64,000 nt of DNA from Stercorarius parasiticus (GCA_013396915.1 VWZL01002186.1:1-64000), one strand, 5' to 3'; shown: positions 36,803-49,992, numbered from the stretch's first letter. Made by a program: numbers and translations. The notes: a model not told the origin generated them from the sequence alone.

Positions 36803-39800
36803 ATGCTGGAAAGCCTTTCTGTAATTATGTCAACCAGCACCATTAGTTCCCATATCAAAGCCATTTTATTCATGGGATACACAAGCACATGTGGATAGAA
36901 GTTCTCTGAGGAGTGGAGCATTGCATCCATCATTTAATTATCATTTGTTTCTGAGTTATAACACAGTGCTGTGGTCTAACTCAAGAAATTTGTGAGTTAT
37001 CAAGAGCGCTGTTAGTAGAAAACATCTGTTTTATTTCAATGTTTTGAAGGTTAGAAGCTAGATGCTCATCAGTAGCTTCATTTCTGTGGCCTAAAGGGTG
37101 ACTGAGAGGGTACCTTATGCCAAAAAAAATAATAGGGTTTATTATTTTTTCTTAAGATAACATTAAGAGAAAAATTTTTATAAATCTTTAAATAATTAAG
37201 GAACTTTCCTCCATTATTTTGCAGTGTGTACCTCATAAATAACATGCCATTATGCTAGTCACATCATAAAATTAAACGGATTAGAACCAAGTTAAATAAC
37301 TGATACAGTTTAATAGTCCATGTAAGTAAAATACAAATGTGAAGCAAATAACTTTAATAGTAATAAATAGGTCTAATACTGACATTGCATCATAATGAAG
37401 CTAATTTTTAGAAACACAGATGATGATTTGCTTAAAAAAGCAGTTTAACCTGGACAGTGAATACAACTTTCAAGCCAGCCAAAGGAGATAAGAGCATGAA
37501 GTTATATTCCCAAATATCTATGTTATTTTGGAAAACGGTGTGCAAGGGAATGTTTCCCCAGCATCAAAGTGTGAACATAAACCAGTGGCATCTGAAAGGG
37601 AATACCTACATGTGCATATACTGATTTGGGAGTTTATTTTGTCTTTCAGCTATAGGAAGGCAAGAACCTGAGATAAAATCTAGTTCTCAGAAGAGCTGCT
37701 CTACATGTTGCTGATGTTCCCCTGGACCCCAAGACTAAGCTACTTCACCTGAACTCATATCTTTGTGTATTCTCCTTGAAGAGAAGTCCTCTGCCACTCT
37801 TACAGGAGTTCAGTTTCCTATGCCTCCACCTTCCTGAATATATCCCATTCTAAATAAGAAAACAGCTGTGTGCATTTCCATATAATCGAAAATAAAGATT
37901 TCTCATCTTTCTTCCTACTGACATAGTTTATCAGCCTCCCCCCTGCTCACAGGAGAGGCTGAGGATGCAATACAACCACCTGGGCAGTCCCCTGCAATCC
38001 CGGTATGCAATCCGGGTAGAGGACAGTTTGGTGCTCAAACACCAATGCAGAAAGAGCCCTTCTCAACGTTCCCAAAAACTCGCCACCCCCATACCCATAA
38101 CCCCATGTCTGAGGGTACCTTCCTGGGTTGTCCTTCGCAAGAGGTCTGGCCCCCCATTTCCATTCTGTCCCTTGGCGTGGACTGTGTTTGGATAGTCTGC
38201 CGCTCCCTGCTCCTACCTACCCAGGGGGTTGGAGGCATTATATCCTGACTTTCTACATTTTTTGATTCTGCGCTTCATCAGCACTCTTTTCTGCAAATGG
38301 TTGGTATTTGCAGATTGTTTTTCCCTCAGCATGTTGAAAGAGCTGCTAGCCTTGCTGAAGACATCAGCTGGGAACATAAGAACATCTGATAAAATGCACT
38401 GTGAAGTCCATTGAACTCCCATCATGGTTTGTTCTCTGTCATTAATAAGTTTGTTTCTGCATCTCGTGTTTATCATCACACCCTCCTCTTGAAAGACCTG
38501 TCTGGAAGCATTTAATGTTTTTACATCTCATCTCTGAGATTTTTTTTACCTTATTCACCAGCTATCCAATTCTGTTATGCATTGTAGCACAAGAAAAAGG
38601 TCCCCATCACAATTTCCCAAAGAAGGAGCGTAAGAATCAGTTAGATGTCAAAGTGCATTCGCTTACAGCTGTTTAAGAGAGCAAGCAGGGTTTATTCTGT
38701 TACTAATCAGCATTTTCTGATTCTTGGGTAAACGACAAGTCCATCAGATCCTATTGCTCACCAGAAGCTATAATCACAAACAAAATCTAGATTAGGCCAT
38801 TTCTATTATTCTATAGTGTGTAAGGTTAATGTTCTATACTTTGAAATAACTCTCATTTCATTTGTATAGGGCTTTAATATCTTTGCCTAGATGTAAAACA
38901 TATTATATTCACTGGATGCATTAGTAATTATATTCTTGTAGCTTAAAGCAGAATCATCCACTTTTCGGAAAAAAAAACACCAAATCAAAGCTACGATAAT
39001 GAATAAGGAAAGATAATTCAGGCTACGCTTTTTGTTTCTTACTACCCTGGCATCCTTCCTTCTACTCTTTTCTGTTCAGCTTAAGTGATTTGACTTCCTA
39101 AGCCAATTCTCTAGCTGAACTAGTGCTCTAATTTTAGGTTTATCATATGGCCTACAAGACATTTTCTTTGTGTGATTCTTCAGTGTGGTTTCCGTAACAC
39201 CATTACTGTGTTGGGGGTCAGAAGAAGAAAGAACATTTAGACTCTTTTCTAATTCAATCCTGTGCATATTTGCAAGGAATTTAGTTCCAAGAAAGCTCTA
39301 AATAATAAAATGCACGGCCTCACAACATGCTGCAAAGTGCTCATTATTTGGTATCCTAATACACTCTGACTGCTTTTGCAAACAGATGCTCCAAATACTG
39401 TTCTTAATTAAATATCAAGGGTTGGATTCAAATGTTGGTCCATGCCAGCAGAAGATAGCACAAATCTTGGCACCAGGCCCCGATCCAACAAAAGGATGGT
39501 TGTGAATGCCTGAAATACTCGCAGGCTCCCCTGTCTTGTGGGCAGACTTGCCAGACATCAGGATATGATGCAAATAGTCTGGATTTTGGTGTGTTTCTCA
39601 GGTGTCAGGGTGGTAGTGCAGTCCAGATGGCTGCTTGACAGCAGGACTTGGGTACGCTTTGGACATGTTGCTCTCTGGGCAGGCTGGAGAGAGCTGCTTA
39701 GTCATATTGTCAACAACCACTAGTACAAATCCTTTGAAACTTTTAGTGAAGATATAGGGAAAAAAAAAGGTGTTAAAATCTCTGAAGGAAGAACTATGAA

Positions 39801-40169
39801 CTGAGCTTTCACTTAAATGACACCTCTCTCTTCCTTATCACCGTATGGGATTTTTTTCCATTCAATAATGGATGTGCAATAGTTTTTAGATAGTAATGGA
39901 GATGGTAAAAGAATTATTTTGGGGGTGGGGAGTGGTTCTTAATACTCAGATTTTTGATGTTCAGTCTTGACAAGGAAAGGAGATAAAACACTTGAAAGAA
40001 AGCCAAAGAAAAGGAAAGTGCAGCTAGCGAAAGGACCTTTTCTTTGACCTGACAACTTCTGAACCACGTTGACATTGCACAGTGTAACCTTTCTCAAGAA
40101 GACCAAGCAGCTTTGGAGAGCACCATGACTGTACGTACAGCCTTACTGATCTGGTACCAGAGATTTTAA
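36803..40169. other. Unique sequence, very AT-rich in part, no supported gene
   Basis: The stretch 37,110-37,450 is strongly AT-rich with several TAAT/ATTA cores. Nothing identifies a gene. Open frames on both strands around 38,000-38,250 overlap each other and reflect a locally GC-richer, stop-poor patch. Confidence 0.55.
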
Positions 40170-40217
40170 AGATTTTCAAAGATTCAGCATTTCAGATTTT
40201 CAAAGATTTAGCATTTA
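40170..40217. repeat. 24-bp direct tandem duplication
   Basis: The unit 40,170-40,193 is repeated at 40,194-40,217 with two differences (core AGATTTTCAAAGATT). A shorter related piece ('agattttaaa') precedes it, so the array arose by local slippage. The mismatches show it is not brand new. Confidence 0.9.
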
Positions 40218-43140
40218 CCTTCAGTGTCAGGGTTGAAGAAAGGCCAGGATACAACACAGTTAGATCAGCCATTGCATAATATATACTAATCCAGCTGAAG
40301 CAATGATTATTTTTTTTTTATCATTTCTTCTCATGGGTTCACATCTCTGTTGGAAAAAGATTTAATCTTGGACAGCAAGGCTAAACTCTTCAAGCAAGAG
40401 GCACATACCAAATGAGGAGGGGAAAAAAAAGGAGCAGGAAACAAAAATAAAAATGGAGGAGGCGGCAGAAATATGATTTTGCCAGCTCAGTTGCTTCTTG
40501 GTTCCTTTCTCTGGCTCACTGGTCAAGTTATTTCTTTGGCTTAACTGGATACCCTGGGCTCAAAGTCATGGGTAGCCTGGGGCTGAGGACCTAATAGAGC
40601 TAGAAAGTTTTCCAGGCTGCCTGTTGTCCCAGCCTCTGTGTCAGACTGTTAACCTCCCCAAAGGTCTATTACCTACTTTCCAACACACAAATTTTGGTGA
40701 ATTGATTAATATTCAATGCTCTTTTTTTTTTTTTTTAATTTAAAAGCCTGTCCTTTATGTAGTGTGAAGTAAGGCTTTATTTATTTTTAACTTTGCTGTC
40801 TTTTCTGCACAACTTCGTAGAAGAAACTGATTCGAAGTTTTGTTTGCTTTATATGTCTATATACCCTCATCCAAAACTGAGGCACCTCAGTCTACCCTCT
40901 GCCTTTCCTCAGCATGTATGGACACAATTTCTAGGGCAGAGAGATCTGGGTGGTGCCTCTTCTCCCTTCACCATTGAGTCTTAGAGGAAAACTGCCAGGA
41001 GAAGCCAGCCTGAGACTCCAGCCGGTGAGAGCAGCCAAAGCAAGGCTTTCTCCATGTTCAGAAAACATTTTACTTTTGTATCACTCTTTCTCTGCTGTGT
41101 GCCGGCTGGTTCTGTTGCTGCCTCTCTCGTGATTGCTTCATCTCTTTTATCACTCGTTCATCGATCTGTTCTTTTCCCTTCGTTCACCCTGTCTGTTTAG
41201 AGTCATCCTCATTTCACGATTTTCTTGCTGTTTATCTGATTTTCTCCTAATTCAACCCATCGCAAAAGAGAGGGGAAGAACACCTGTGGAGCAAACATCC
41301 TAATTTTTTGCCATCATTCCAGTGAACCTCTTTGCTTATGTATTATACCACTTTCCCTACCCCATTTATGTCTGATCTACCTCTATTTCAAGCTGTGCAG
41401 TTCAGAGACTGCCTATGACTTTTTGTTTGTACAAGGATGCCTCATTCATATTTGGTCCATAGTCAGCATTAGAATAACTTGTTAGTGCTTAAGACTGACA
41501 CGTAGAGTCAAACTAAGCAGGACCAGCACCGTAGGGTTTGATGATACAGTTTTAGGCACTGGGAAAAGTCTTCAGTAGCTTCATTTTACCAATCTACTGT
41601 TTGCTTCCATACTCAAGTGTAGTTTAAAGCTTATGCCCCTCATGAGAAAAGATGCCCCTTTTTGGTGGAGAATTGGACGCTTAGCACAGCAGAAGCAATA
41701 AAATCCAGCAACTGGGGATGCACTCTCGGGTATTTTCTTCCTGAAAAATTCACGTTGATCCTGCCTCCTTGAACCAGAATGGTGAGAAAAGGCTCGCAGG
41801 CAGTTCCTGCTTGGAGAGGCGTCTCCTTTCCTCAGCAGATCTGGTGTGTAGAAATCCCTGAAGAAAATTAGAGGCACAGACTAAGGTGTTTCTCCCGCAT
41901 CTTGACTGGCATTTTTAAGCATTGTCCCAGGCCATTTACCAACCTCGTCTATTCTTCTTTATGACACTTCTCTGCAATGTAAGAGGACTAGAGGGCTTCA
42001 ACTGGGAGACAAAGCACAGTACAATTATCCTCTTACAGTATCCTCACAATATCCTTCTCTGAATATTGTGGCATCCTAGTGGAGTTTCACTGTCCATTCA
42101 TAGCTCCTGAACAGCAAACCATAACCATGATTAAGGAATGGGGGTGATCCACGCTTGAAAGGTTTTTGGCAGCAAAGATGCAAACACATGTGTAGAACTG
42201 ACAGATGGTATGGAGGAATCAGCTGTATGACAGTGCTGTCGGTGTGTGGGGCTGCGGCACATCGGCTTGGACCTACTTACCGTGTTCTGAAAGGGCCTCT
42301 GGAGTCCAGCAGCCAGTGTCATGTATTTCCTCACCAGGGCTCAAATGCTGAGGAAAGCAATATGAAGAGGGAAAAAAAGCATGAGCACACAAATTTATAA
42401 AAACGCCAACATGTGATTATGCAAAATGCAAGGTGTGGCTGGATGTGCGTGTTTTCTCATTAAGATGACTTTCACATGATTACAAGCAACCAACCAGAGA
42501 TAAATCTGTCATCACGCAATCAATTTGTCGTACTTTCTTCCTATTTTGGTTTTGTGCATGTGTGTTTACCTGCAAAATGGGAAAATCAGGTGAGGAGAAG
42601 GGAGCATATATAAAAAAAAAAATCTATCAAAAATGACTGTATTCCCTCTAACAAAATTTCCTTTTAACAAAAAGAGATAATTAACGTTGATATGAAGTGT
42701 GAAGCTTATTACTACCATAGCCAGGTAAGAAATTACATTTCTGCCAAGTATTACAAGCCCGTCCTAGTCAACAAACTCTTTTACATGTCCAAATTCATGG
42801 TGTCTTATCAACAATAAACTGCATTTCTATTGGGTCAATAAAGAGTTTTCACCATGCCAGAATCAGGACCAGTTTTCACAAGTCCACTCAGTAGACAAGC
42901 AAAACCAAGATATTCTGTGCGAGCTGCTTTGAACAGTCAACTATGTAACAGTGAGCTTTAAAATTGTGAGGGGTTGTTGTATGTGCCTCCACAAAGATAA
43001 AGCTGTTGCTTCATATGTCAGTTATTTCTGACTGTATTTTTCTCTTTCCAGTCAATGGGTTTACACGTCTGGCAGAGTGCGACTAATTACCATTCTTGGG
43101 TATAAACAAGGTCTTAAACATTTTTTTTCTTTCTATGCAG
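40218..43140. other. Unique sequence, no supported gene
   Basis: The interval contains a T-run near 40,722-40,737 and pyrimidine-rich sequence at 41,040-41,250. It ends in a textbook pyrimidine tract (43,120-43,137) before AG at 43,139-43,140. No exon is assigned. Confidence 0.55.
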
Positions 43141-43471
43141 AAACGAAGAAAAATATTTATTATATCAACTTGGAGTTAGAAGAACAAACAACATGACTGG
43201 CAGAAAGTTTTGGAAGAATTGTGAAATTTTTTGGCATCAAAGAGCTAAAGTAATCATAGAATCAGAGCGTAGTGGAAATGACCTAGGAACTTTGGAAAGA
43301 CTCAGCCCTTTTGGTTTGTCCTTGCAGTGCACATCCAGAAATGTTGTAACTCTGCTAAACAGACTTCTTTTATCTGCAAAAATACATTACTCAAGTGGCA
43401 GTGACAGTATTGACATGGTATTGCAGTCTTATGTAGTATTGTCTGCAATTCTTTTTGGAGAAGAAAAGTAA
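43141..43471 (+). other. Candidate exon after a strong splice acceptor (weak)
   Basis: A branch-point-like CTTAAAC is followed by an almost pure pyrimidine tract and ATGCAG ending at 43,140. From 43,142 one frame stays open for 109 codons to a stop at 43,469-43,471. It begins NEEKYLLYQLGVRRTNNMTG and later reads FWKNCEIFWHQRAK. No family is recognised. A donor is not obvious (GCTAAA|GTAATC at about 43,250 is poor), so it would have to be a terminal exon or end at a weak site. Bases 43,255-43,268 ('catagaatcagag') resemble the end of a minus-strand CR1, which would argue against coding. It may well be a pseudo-exon. Confidence 0.2.
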
Positions 43472-46400
43472 AATGTGATTCATTTAGTGTGCCCCTTTCC
43501 CCAAATATATACAGTGCCATTCAGTTGATTTTTACAGTGCAACATACAGAAGAGCAAATCCCAGGGAGGTAGTTTCAGGAATTTATCACTTACGGCAACA
43601 GCTATGGTATATTGTGGCAATTAGCAGTTTGCAAGAATAGAATCCCTCTCCTTCAGAGCCCCATGGTCATGACAATGCGTCAACTATATGAGGACATTAC
43701 ACACTTTTATAGGCACAATTAAAAGGACTGAATGAGTTTGCTGAATATATTCTCTGTATGGGGTAATGCTTAACTGTAATCATTGTATATTGAATGAAGC
43801 ATGCAAGTTATCTCGTGTGACCTGATTAGTCAGAAATAGTGTTTCCACTCTTTGGAATGAGATTGTTATCAGTTGCAATAAAACAAGCAAGACTATACTT
43901 GATGTGAAATGCGTGCTGCTAGCATCGTCTAGTCTTTGAACTTGTATATAAAACATTTGAGAGACTAATTCTAAGAAATCGAAATGGAGGTAAAGCAAAC
44001 AGCTTCACAACCTGATTACAACACCAATGAAGGTACGAGATAATGAACTTGTTTTGGGAAAGCCACTAGCAAAACTGCTTCTCAAAGAAACAAGAACTGT
44101 CGATTTTATCTGTACCCTAAAGCAGGCCAGTTTCGATCTGATTACTTTGTCCCCGGTCTAAACCGATTTCTGTAAGGTATAGGGCAAGTTTTTCTATGAG
44201 GAATTTGCTAGACTCAAACGTGCTTTGATTCTGTGTGATTCTGTGCTGCATCATATGACTGTTTACCACATGGAGGTGCTCCCCTGCCAACCTCTGATCT
44301 GGGCTTATGCTTTACTTTGATTCATCTATACAGGGCAGTTGCCAGAAGCCAGAGCCTACCTCCTGCTTGGGCTGGGGTGGGCTCCCTCCCCCTGCTCTCC
44401 CTGCACCTGGAGGCCCCACGCTTCTCCTCCCACCTGGGCTGTGGTCCTTCCAGTTTCCCCGCTCTCTAATTCCAGAGAAATGGTTATTTCTGGGAAAAGG
44501 CCTGTCCTTCAAAGGTCGTTCCTTCCTCTTGCGGAGGGAGCTGGGCAATAGCAAGCACAGCAGTGCACTTAATATGACTCCTCATGCCTGCTCCTTTGCT
44601 TCTGCCTTTATCCTCATTTGAGGATCTTCTGCTGAGCCTCCAAGGAGGCACCTCATAGTGAACTCTGTCCCCTCATATTAAACCTCTTTCCCAAAGTTGG
44701 TGCCCATTATTTTGATGCAGTACCTCTGATTCTCAAGTGTGAATGCTTTCATATCACAGAGGTATCTGGGTGCAGGGTTTGGCTGCCCTATCCCCTTCCT
44801 TCTCTCTCAGTCACTCCTGATCCATGGGGTTCAAGTGCCTTCTCGTTCCAAAGGCTTTATCTAACATTAGTCATTTCTCAGTTTCACAACTTCTCAGCCA
44901 GTACTGCTGGTTTTCCACCCAGCCTGCCCTCCTGCCCCCTCCAAATGTCTTTGGGATTGTCTCCTCCAACCAGAGTAGTTCAAACACATACAGCTATCTA
45001 GGATACTGGGTGCCGCCTGCGTCACTTTAACCAAGACCTTTCTTGTCCTTGATACAAGGCAGTCCTTTCAAACACATCAATGAGTGCTTCTAGGCCGCTT
45101 CACTTTGCTGCCATTTTATTCCTTGGTATCTCCTCCCCCTGGAAATCCCTGCCGTGGTCACTGTTACTCTATGTGCAGGCCAGACATTTGCCACCACAGC
45201 TTCTCTGCTGTATTTTCTCCTGCCTTTTCCGTAATACCACTTATCTCTGCGCGCACTTTTCTTTGGGGAAGGCCAACAGTAATATCACTGTCTGAAGGTC
45301 TTCCTTGCAAGCAGTAGTGTATTATTCAACTATGGTGGCCTCTGATAGTTCAATGTTTCAGTATATCAACAGTTCAACAGTTTCAATGAAGCAAAGTCGG
45401 TTCATTTTATGCAGGATCCGTTTTCTGCAGATTGCCAAATCTCTCACCCTGTCAGGCTAGTGAGTCCCAAGATTTCGCCTTGCGCCCCTCTGCTTTTCCC
45501 ACCCTTGTGTTCCAAAGACCCAATCTTCATTAAAAGTCAACCCAAATGTCTCCTGAGTTCTCCTTCTTGACTGGCTTTCAACTATTGCCTTACAGCTTTT
45601 GACATCTGGTTGCTGGCAGCTGTTCATGCACTACTGCCTTCCTGAACCCAAAGTCCCATATTCACGTACTTTTTACCCGACTCCTGGTCACATGCTACCT
45701 GGGGGTGGCAAGGGAATCAGGCAGCTACCTTTCAAGGATTCAGGTCTCTACTGCAGTGCCTTCTGGTCCGGGTACCAATGTTAATAAACTGTTAAGAGTC
45801 CTCTTTAAAAATAAAAATTATATTAGAATTACTTTCACAGATGTGTGCCACAAACAAGAATAAATTCTCTGTCGCAGGACAATAGGACACTAATGTTTGT
45901 TCACTAAGTTCACACGTAATTTAATAAATGCAGAAGAATAGCCATAAAGAGCCAGTCTTTGCAAAGGCACTGTGTGTGGGTCAAGAAGTCCCTGCCCAGC
46001 ACACCACTGGTGCCTATGTGAGTATTTTGGGGAAGCATTGCTATATGGTTGCCCTATTATACTCCTCCCTTGGCTTGCATTATTGCCAACAGTCAGAAAT
46101 GAGACACTGAGCCAGCTGGATCTCTGCCTGATCACCTTATAGCATTTTAATTTTCTGTTATAAGAGTGTACTTACAAGCGTTAAATACTTTCAGGAAGTT
46201 CTTGGATGTACCGAGAAAGCAAAAATGAAGATTCAAAGGTGTCTGTAAGTTAAAAGCTTGAGTGACAAAGCTGTTGATTACACATCAATAGCAACAAAAC
46301 AGAAAGGACCGGAGAAGATTATGAAAGAAAAAACTGTTCATTTTTGGTCACCATAAGAAGAAAGGTCACTTAAGGTCATTTGCTAAAGGTAGTTTCTCTG

Positions 46401-49400
46401 GTTTTCAGTTTCTGGTTTCTGATATTGAGATCTGACAATTTTGAGAATTGCCACTAGTTAAAAACTTGAGCTAATACACAAATAAACCCCAGAAATTGCA
46501 AGGGAATTTACAGACTTTGCAACTGCCCCTCGCTTGTTTGTAATCCTGAGACAAATTCAGTCGGAAATGTTAGAAACCTGTCTGCCGAAGCAGCAAAGCT
46601 GGGGAGTCGAGTGCCTTCTGAATGCGAAGGAGCACTTTGTTCATCGTTAACCGACTGAAGCCCGACGGTGCTGAGATGATCCCTTTGTTGAGAGGATCAG
46701 ACGAGGCAGTTTATAAGAGCCTGACAGCCCGGCTTGCACAGCTTTGCTGGCTTAATTAACACACTTCTGCTCCTGGGCAGGAGGGAGCCTCTGCAGTGAT
46801 GGGAAGAGCCCCACAACTGTTTCTAAAGCCACCGAAGTGCCACCAGCTCAGACGCTTTTCCAGAGGGCTAGCTAGCATCACAGGCTGCAGCTTTCCCCTT
46901 TTTACTCCAGTGAGTACCTTGGAAGGGAAAGCAAATCTGCTTCCTGATAAAGAATGACTCACGCAGGCTGTTTGGCTTCCCCTTGCCCTGTCGGTGATAG
47001 GCCATTTGGCTGCATCTTCCAGTGTACCTCTTGTATACAAAATACCCAGTATACGTATGTGATTTGGCTTTGCTATGGCACAGACGTGTGCGAGAGCAAA
47101 CACAGTTAGCACAGGTGACTCATCGGGTGTTGCTACAGCTAACTAGAAGAAGTAAGCTCAACGAGGATGTGTTCAGGTCCGAAGTTCACATTGAAGTTTG
47201 TCTGAGGCATAGCAGCTCAGGAGGAAAACCGTAAATCAGCATTGCCGGAGCTGAGATCAGAGCGGTGGCGTGTGCCTGAGCTGGGGCAGGGCTCCTGGCA
47301 GAGGGCAGAGCAGCAGTGCCTGCTGGCCAAAGGGCCTGGCCGGCTCCCTCTTCCCCACCGCTGCACATCAGCTCTTCTGCCAAGAGCCCCATGGCGCTGG
47401 GAAGGGAGCGAGCGACAGGTCTGGGGCTGCCCCACAAGCTGGAGAAGTAGGGACTGCTGATGCCGCTGCCTTCAGTGGTGGCACATGGCTCTGCTGGCAG
47501 CTGGGCCGCTTGAATGAAAGGAATTTTACAGAATTTGGGTCAGTTTCTTTTTCTGCACAGAGGATGCAAGCACTCGGTGCTTTACCTGGGGGTAATGCAA
47601 ACAATCCCTATATCCCTCTGTGAGACAACTTGTTCTGAACAAACTTGCTTTATCGCTTCGGTGTGCTCGAGGCTGTTGTTTTGTTTTTAATTATTTTTAT
47701 TTCAGCAGCACCTCAAAGACTCTACCGCAACCAGGGCACCATCTTCCTAGCAATAGAGAATGTAAAGCAGCGCCTTCCCTGAGGAGGGGATGATCTCAGT
47801 GTGTCTTGGAGGCCTAGGGAAGATGCGAGGGAGCAAAGGTGCGATGCAGCGAGGCTCTTGCTCACAGGCATCCATCGGTGTAATGGCTGAGCGGAGACTG
47901 GAAGCTGGGTTTTCCTGGCTCTGTGGCACGCACCCACTTTTCCAGTCACCCCAATCGTCCCATCTGCACTTTTGGTGATTAACGTGGAATTTGTCCTCTC
48001 GCCCACGGCGTGTAGGAAGGGCAGACCTTTGAGGCTGGGCAGGCTGCCCAAGTACTGCTGTTTTAAACACATCAAATCAGCCCTTCTCGCTATCGGGATA
48101 TCACCTCGCAAATATTCATGTAAGAGCTAGTCCAGAGCAACCGTCAAAGAGAAGGAGCAACTTTTAAAGCCAGGTCTGACTCCATAACCCTCCCCAGATA
48201 AACACGCCCTGATTTAGAACCCCTCCAAATCCCGGGCTTGAGTGAATGCAACTAAAAAGATGACAGTTCTATCTTCAGAAGAATTTGGGGTAACTCTGCA
48301 GTGGAGACTTCCTTCTGTGACAAATCCAGCGGGAGAGAAGAGGAAATGTGTGGTGCAGGCAACAACTATTACTAGCAACATCTCTGCCACCCTCTTCCAC
48401 AAAATTTTGACCTCAAAAAGGGAGAAGTGCCAGACACTCAGAAAATGCTCCTTATATTGTGATTTTAAAGGAAGTGCTCAAAATACCGCGGTGACGGACA
48501 GCATTATAAGACACCCAAGGTTACATTAGGAAATGAAGTACTTTAAAATGGGGAACTGCCATGTGAACTGGCAATCACATCTCATTCAGCATGCTGTTAT
48601 TTATCTATCACCAGAAGCACACATGGTGTTTAGCAGACAAAGGAAAAAATAAAAACCCTGCAGCACGAGTTTGTTAATCATAATTAGGCATAATCAGATT
48701 GGAAGATACTTTGTCAATTATTTTTGTTGTAATGTGCTGTGTTATATTTGTTGGAAAATGCCAATTTATTAAAAGGGAAAGATTTTGCAGAGAAAGATTT
48801 ACATAAATTAATTTCCCATGCAACTTTGTTGAAAGAAAACGTTCATACAAGGAAATGTTTTAGACATCTCTAAATGAAAACATTTGCATGTGAAATTAAC
48901 CTTTTGCTCTTACATGTAAGTTGATGTATGTTAAAAACACGCCATCAGTTTTAACAGAGAGTCAATGAAAGGTTGCAGAGTGATCACAAGTAAGCTTTGC
49001 GATAACTTCCCTTACTGTAAACTGTAAGGATCTTCGTTTTTCACCCCACTTTGGTGTACAACATGTTCTGTAAAGTGCTTATTGCTCGAATTTTTTTTAA
49101 TAATGGGATGCAGTGAGGTATGAAACCATATCAAGAACGGGGGGGCAGGATAGTGCTGGGCGGCGGCGGCTGATGGAGAGAATCACGCAGGCTTAGAAAC
49201 ACGGAGAGGTTACAGATCGCGCAGGCTGAGCGCAATCCAGGCAGAGCAGTAACGTAAGAAATGTCATAGAGTTTCTCCTGGAAAGAGACCAAAGGAGCCT
49301 CAAGGCTGGGTGAATTGACAGGGCTTAGGGGAAGAGGGGCAGCAGGGGAGCACAGTACGATGCAGAGTGTATTGCTAAGGAAAAGGCTGAGCCAGGAAAG

Positions 49401-49698
49401 GATGTGCTATGAGGAAATGTCAGCATGAATATTTCATATGTTGACCCTTTTTGTAGTCTCAACATCTTAAAAGACAGTGACTATAATTGACATTAGACTC
49501 TGGGTAGAGATGTAATTCCTGTCCCAGGAGATTGACATATATTACCCCCAAAAATAAAGCTCTTGGCTATGTTCTGCAAGGTGACATGCATTGCTACATG
49601 TATTTGCTGAAGGAGCATCATCATTATCTACCTGAACCTTAATTTCCCATGGAATATGACCCCCGCGCTTTTTTCTTTCTGGCTGATGTTGCAGTTTC
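43472..49698. other. Unique sequence, no supported gene; C-rich and AT-rich sub-blocks
   Basis: The part 44,280-45,780 is C/T-rich on the plus strand and differs in composition from its flanks, but no element family could be named. The part 47,240-47,480 is locally GC-rich. The part 48,640-48,900 is very AT-rich with several TAATCA, TAATTA and TTAATT motifs. The 118-codon minus frame at 46,756-47,112 has no domain. A TATAA-like 'gtttataagagcc' at about 46,709 is an isolated motif. Confidence 0.5.
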
Positions 49699-49699
49699 A

Positions 49700-49814
49700 T
49701 ATATAAGCGCACTTCTGGAGCAGAAAGGTATAATAAGACTCAGTAGATGCAGGTTGAAACCAGACGAGTTCAGACTACAAATTAGCTAAGGCATTTTTGC
49801 TTATCAGTGAAGGT
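49700..49814 (+). promoter_or_regulatory. Candidate TATA promoter with non-coding first exon
   Basis: TATATAAG (49,700-49,707) lies 105 bases before a perfect splice donor, GTGAAG|GTAAGTAA (GT at 49,813-49,814). With the usual 25-32 base offset, transcription would start near 49,730-49,740, giving a first exon of about 75-83 bases. Its only ATG (49,747-49,749) opens a 12-codon frame closed by TAG at 49,783-49,785, so the exon would be 5' UTR. The surroundings are not CpG-rich, as is usual for TATA-driven, tissue-restricted promoters. No second exon was identified downstream and no gene is named. Both motifs could coincide by chance, but their spacing and orientation fit a real promoter. Confidence 0.3.
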
Positions 49815-49933
49815 AAGTAAACGTTAACGAGGGCTGTAGTGGATTTTCCACAATTGGAAAATTTAACATTATAACTGGTTGTTTTTCTAGCACCAAACGC
49901 TGCTAATGAATTTTGCACAGGAATTAAGAGAGG

Positions 49934-49992
49934 GGCATTCTATGGTTTGTGTTACGCACGAGACCAGGCTAGTCCCTTCTGGCCTAAGCTGT
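49934..49992 (+). mobile_element. Short ancient CR1-clade 3' relic
   Basis: 'ggcattctatggtttgtgttacgcacgagaccaggctagtcccttctggcct' follows the end of an old amniote CR1 family, typically a 'ttctatggcctgtgttatgcaggaggtcagactag...' pattern closing in 'cccttctggcctta'. An internal deletion removes the middle of the 'agatgatca...' segment. Only ~60 bases remain. Confidence 0.6.

Noticed and set aside
43254..43300. Possible minus-strand CR1 end ('catagaatcagag...')
   Set aside because: Only about 14 bases match the terminal octamers and the following sequence does not follow a CR1 3' UTR well enough to call.
46700..46745. TATAA-like motif with possible promoter
   Set aside because: No splice donor, initiator or further promoter element lies at a suitable distance, unlike the 49.7-kb site.
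46756..47112. 118-codon minus-strand frame
   Set aside because: Chance-level length with no recognisable domain or splice context.
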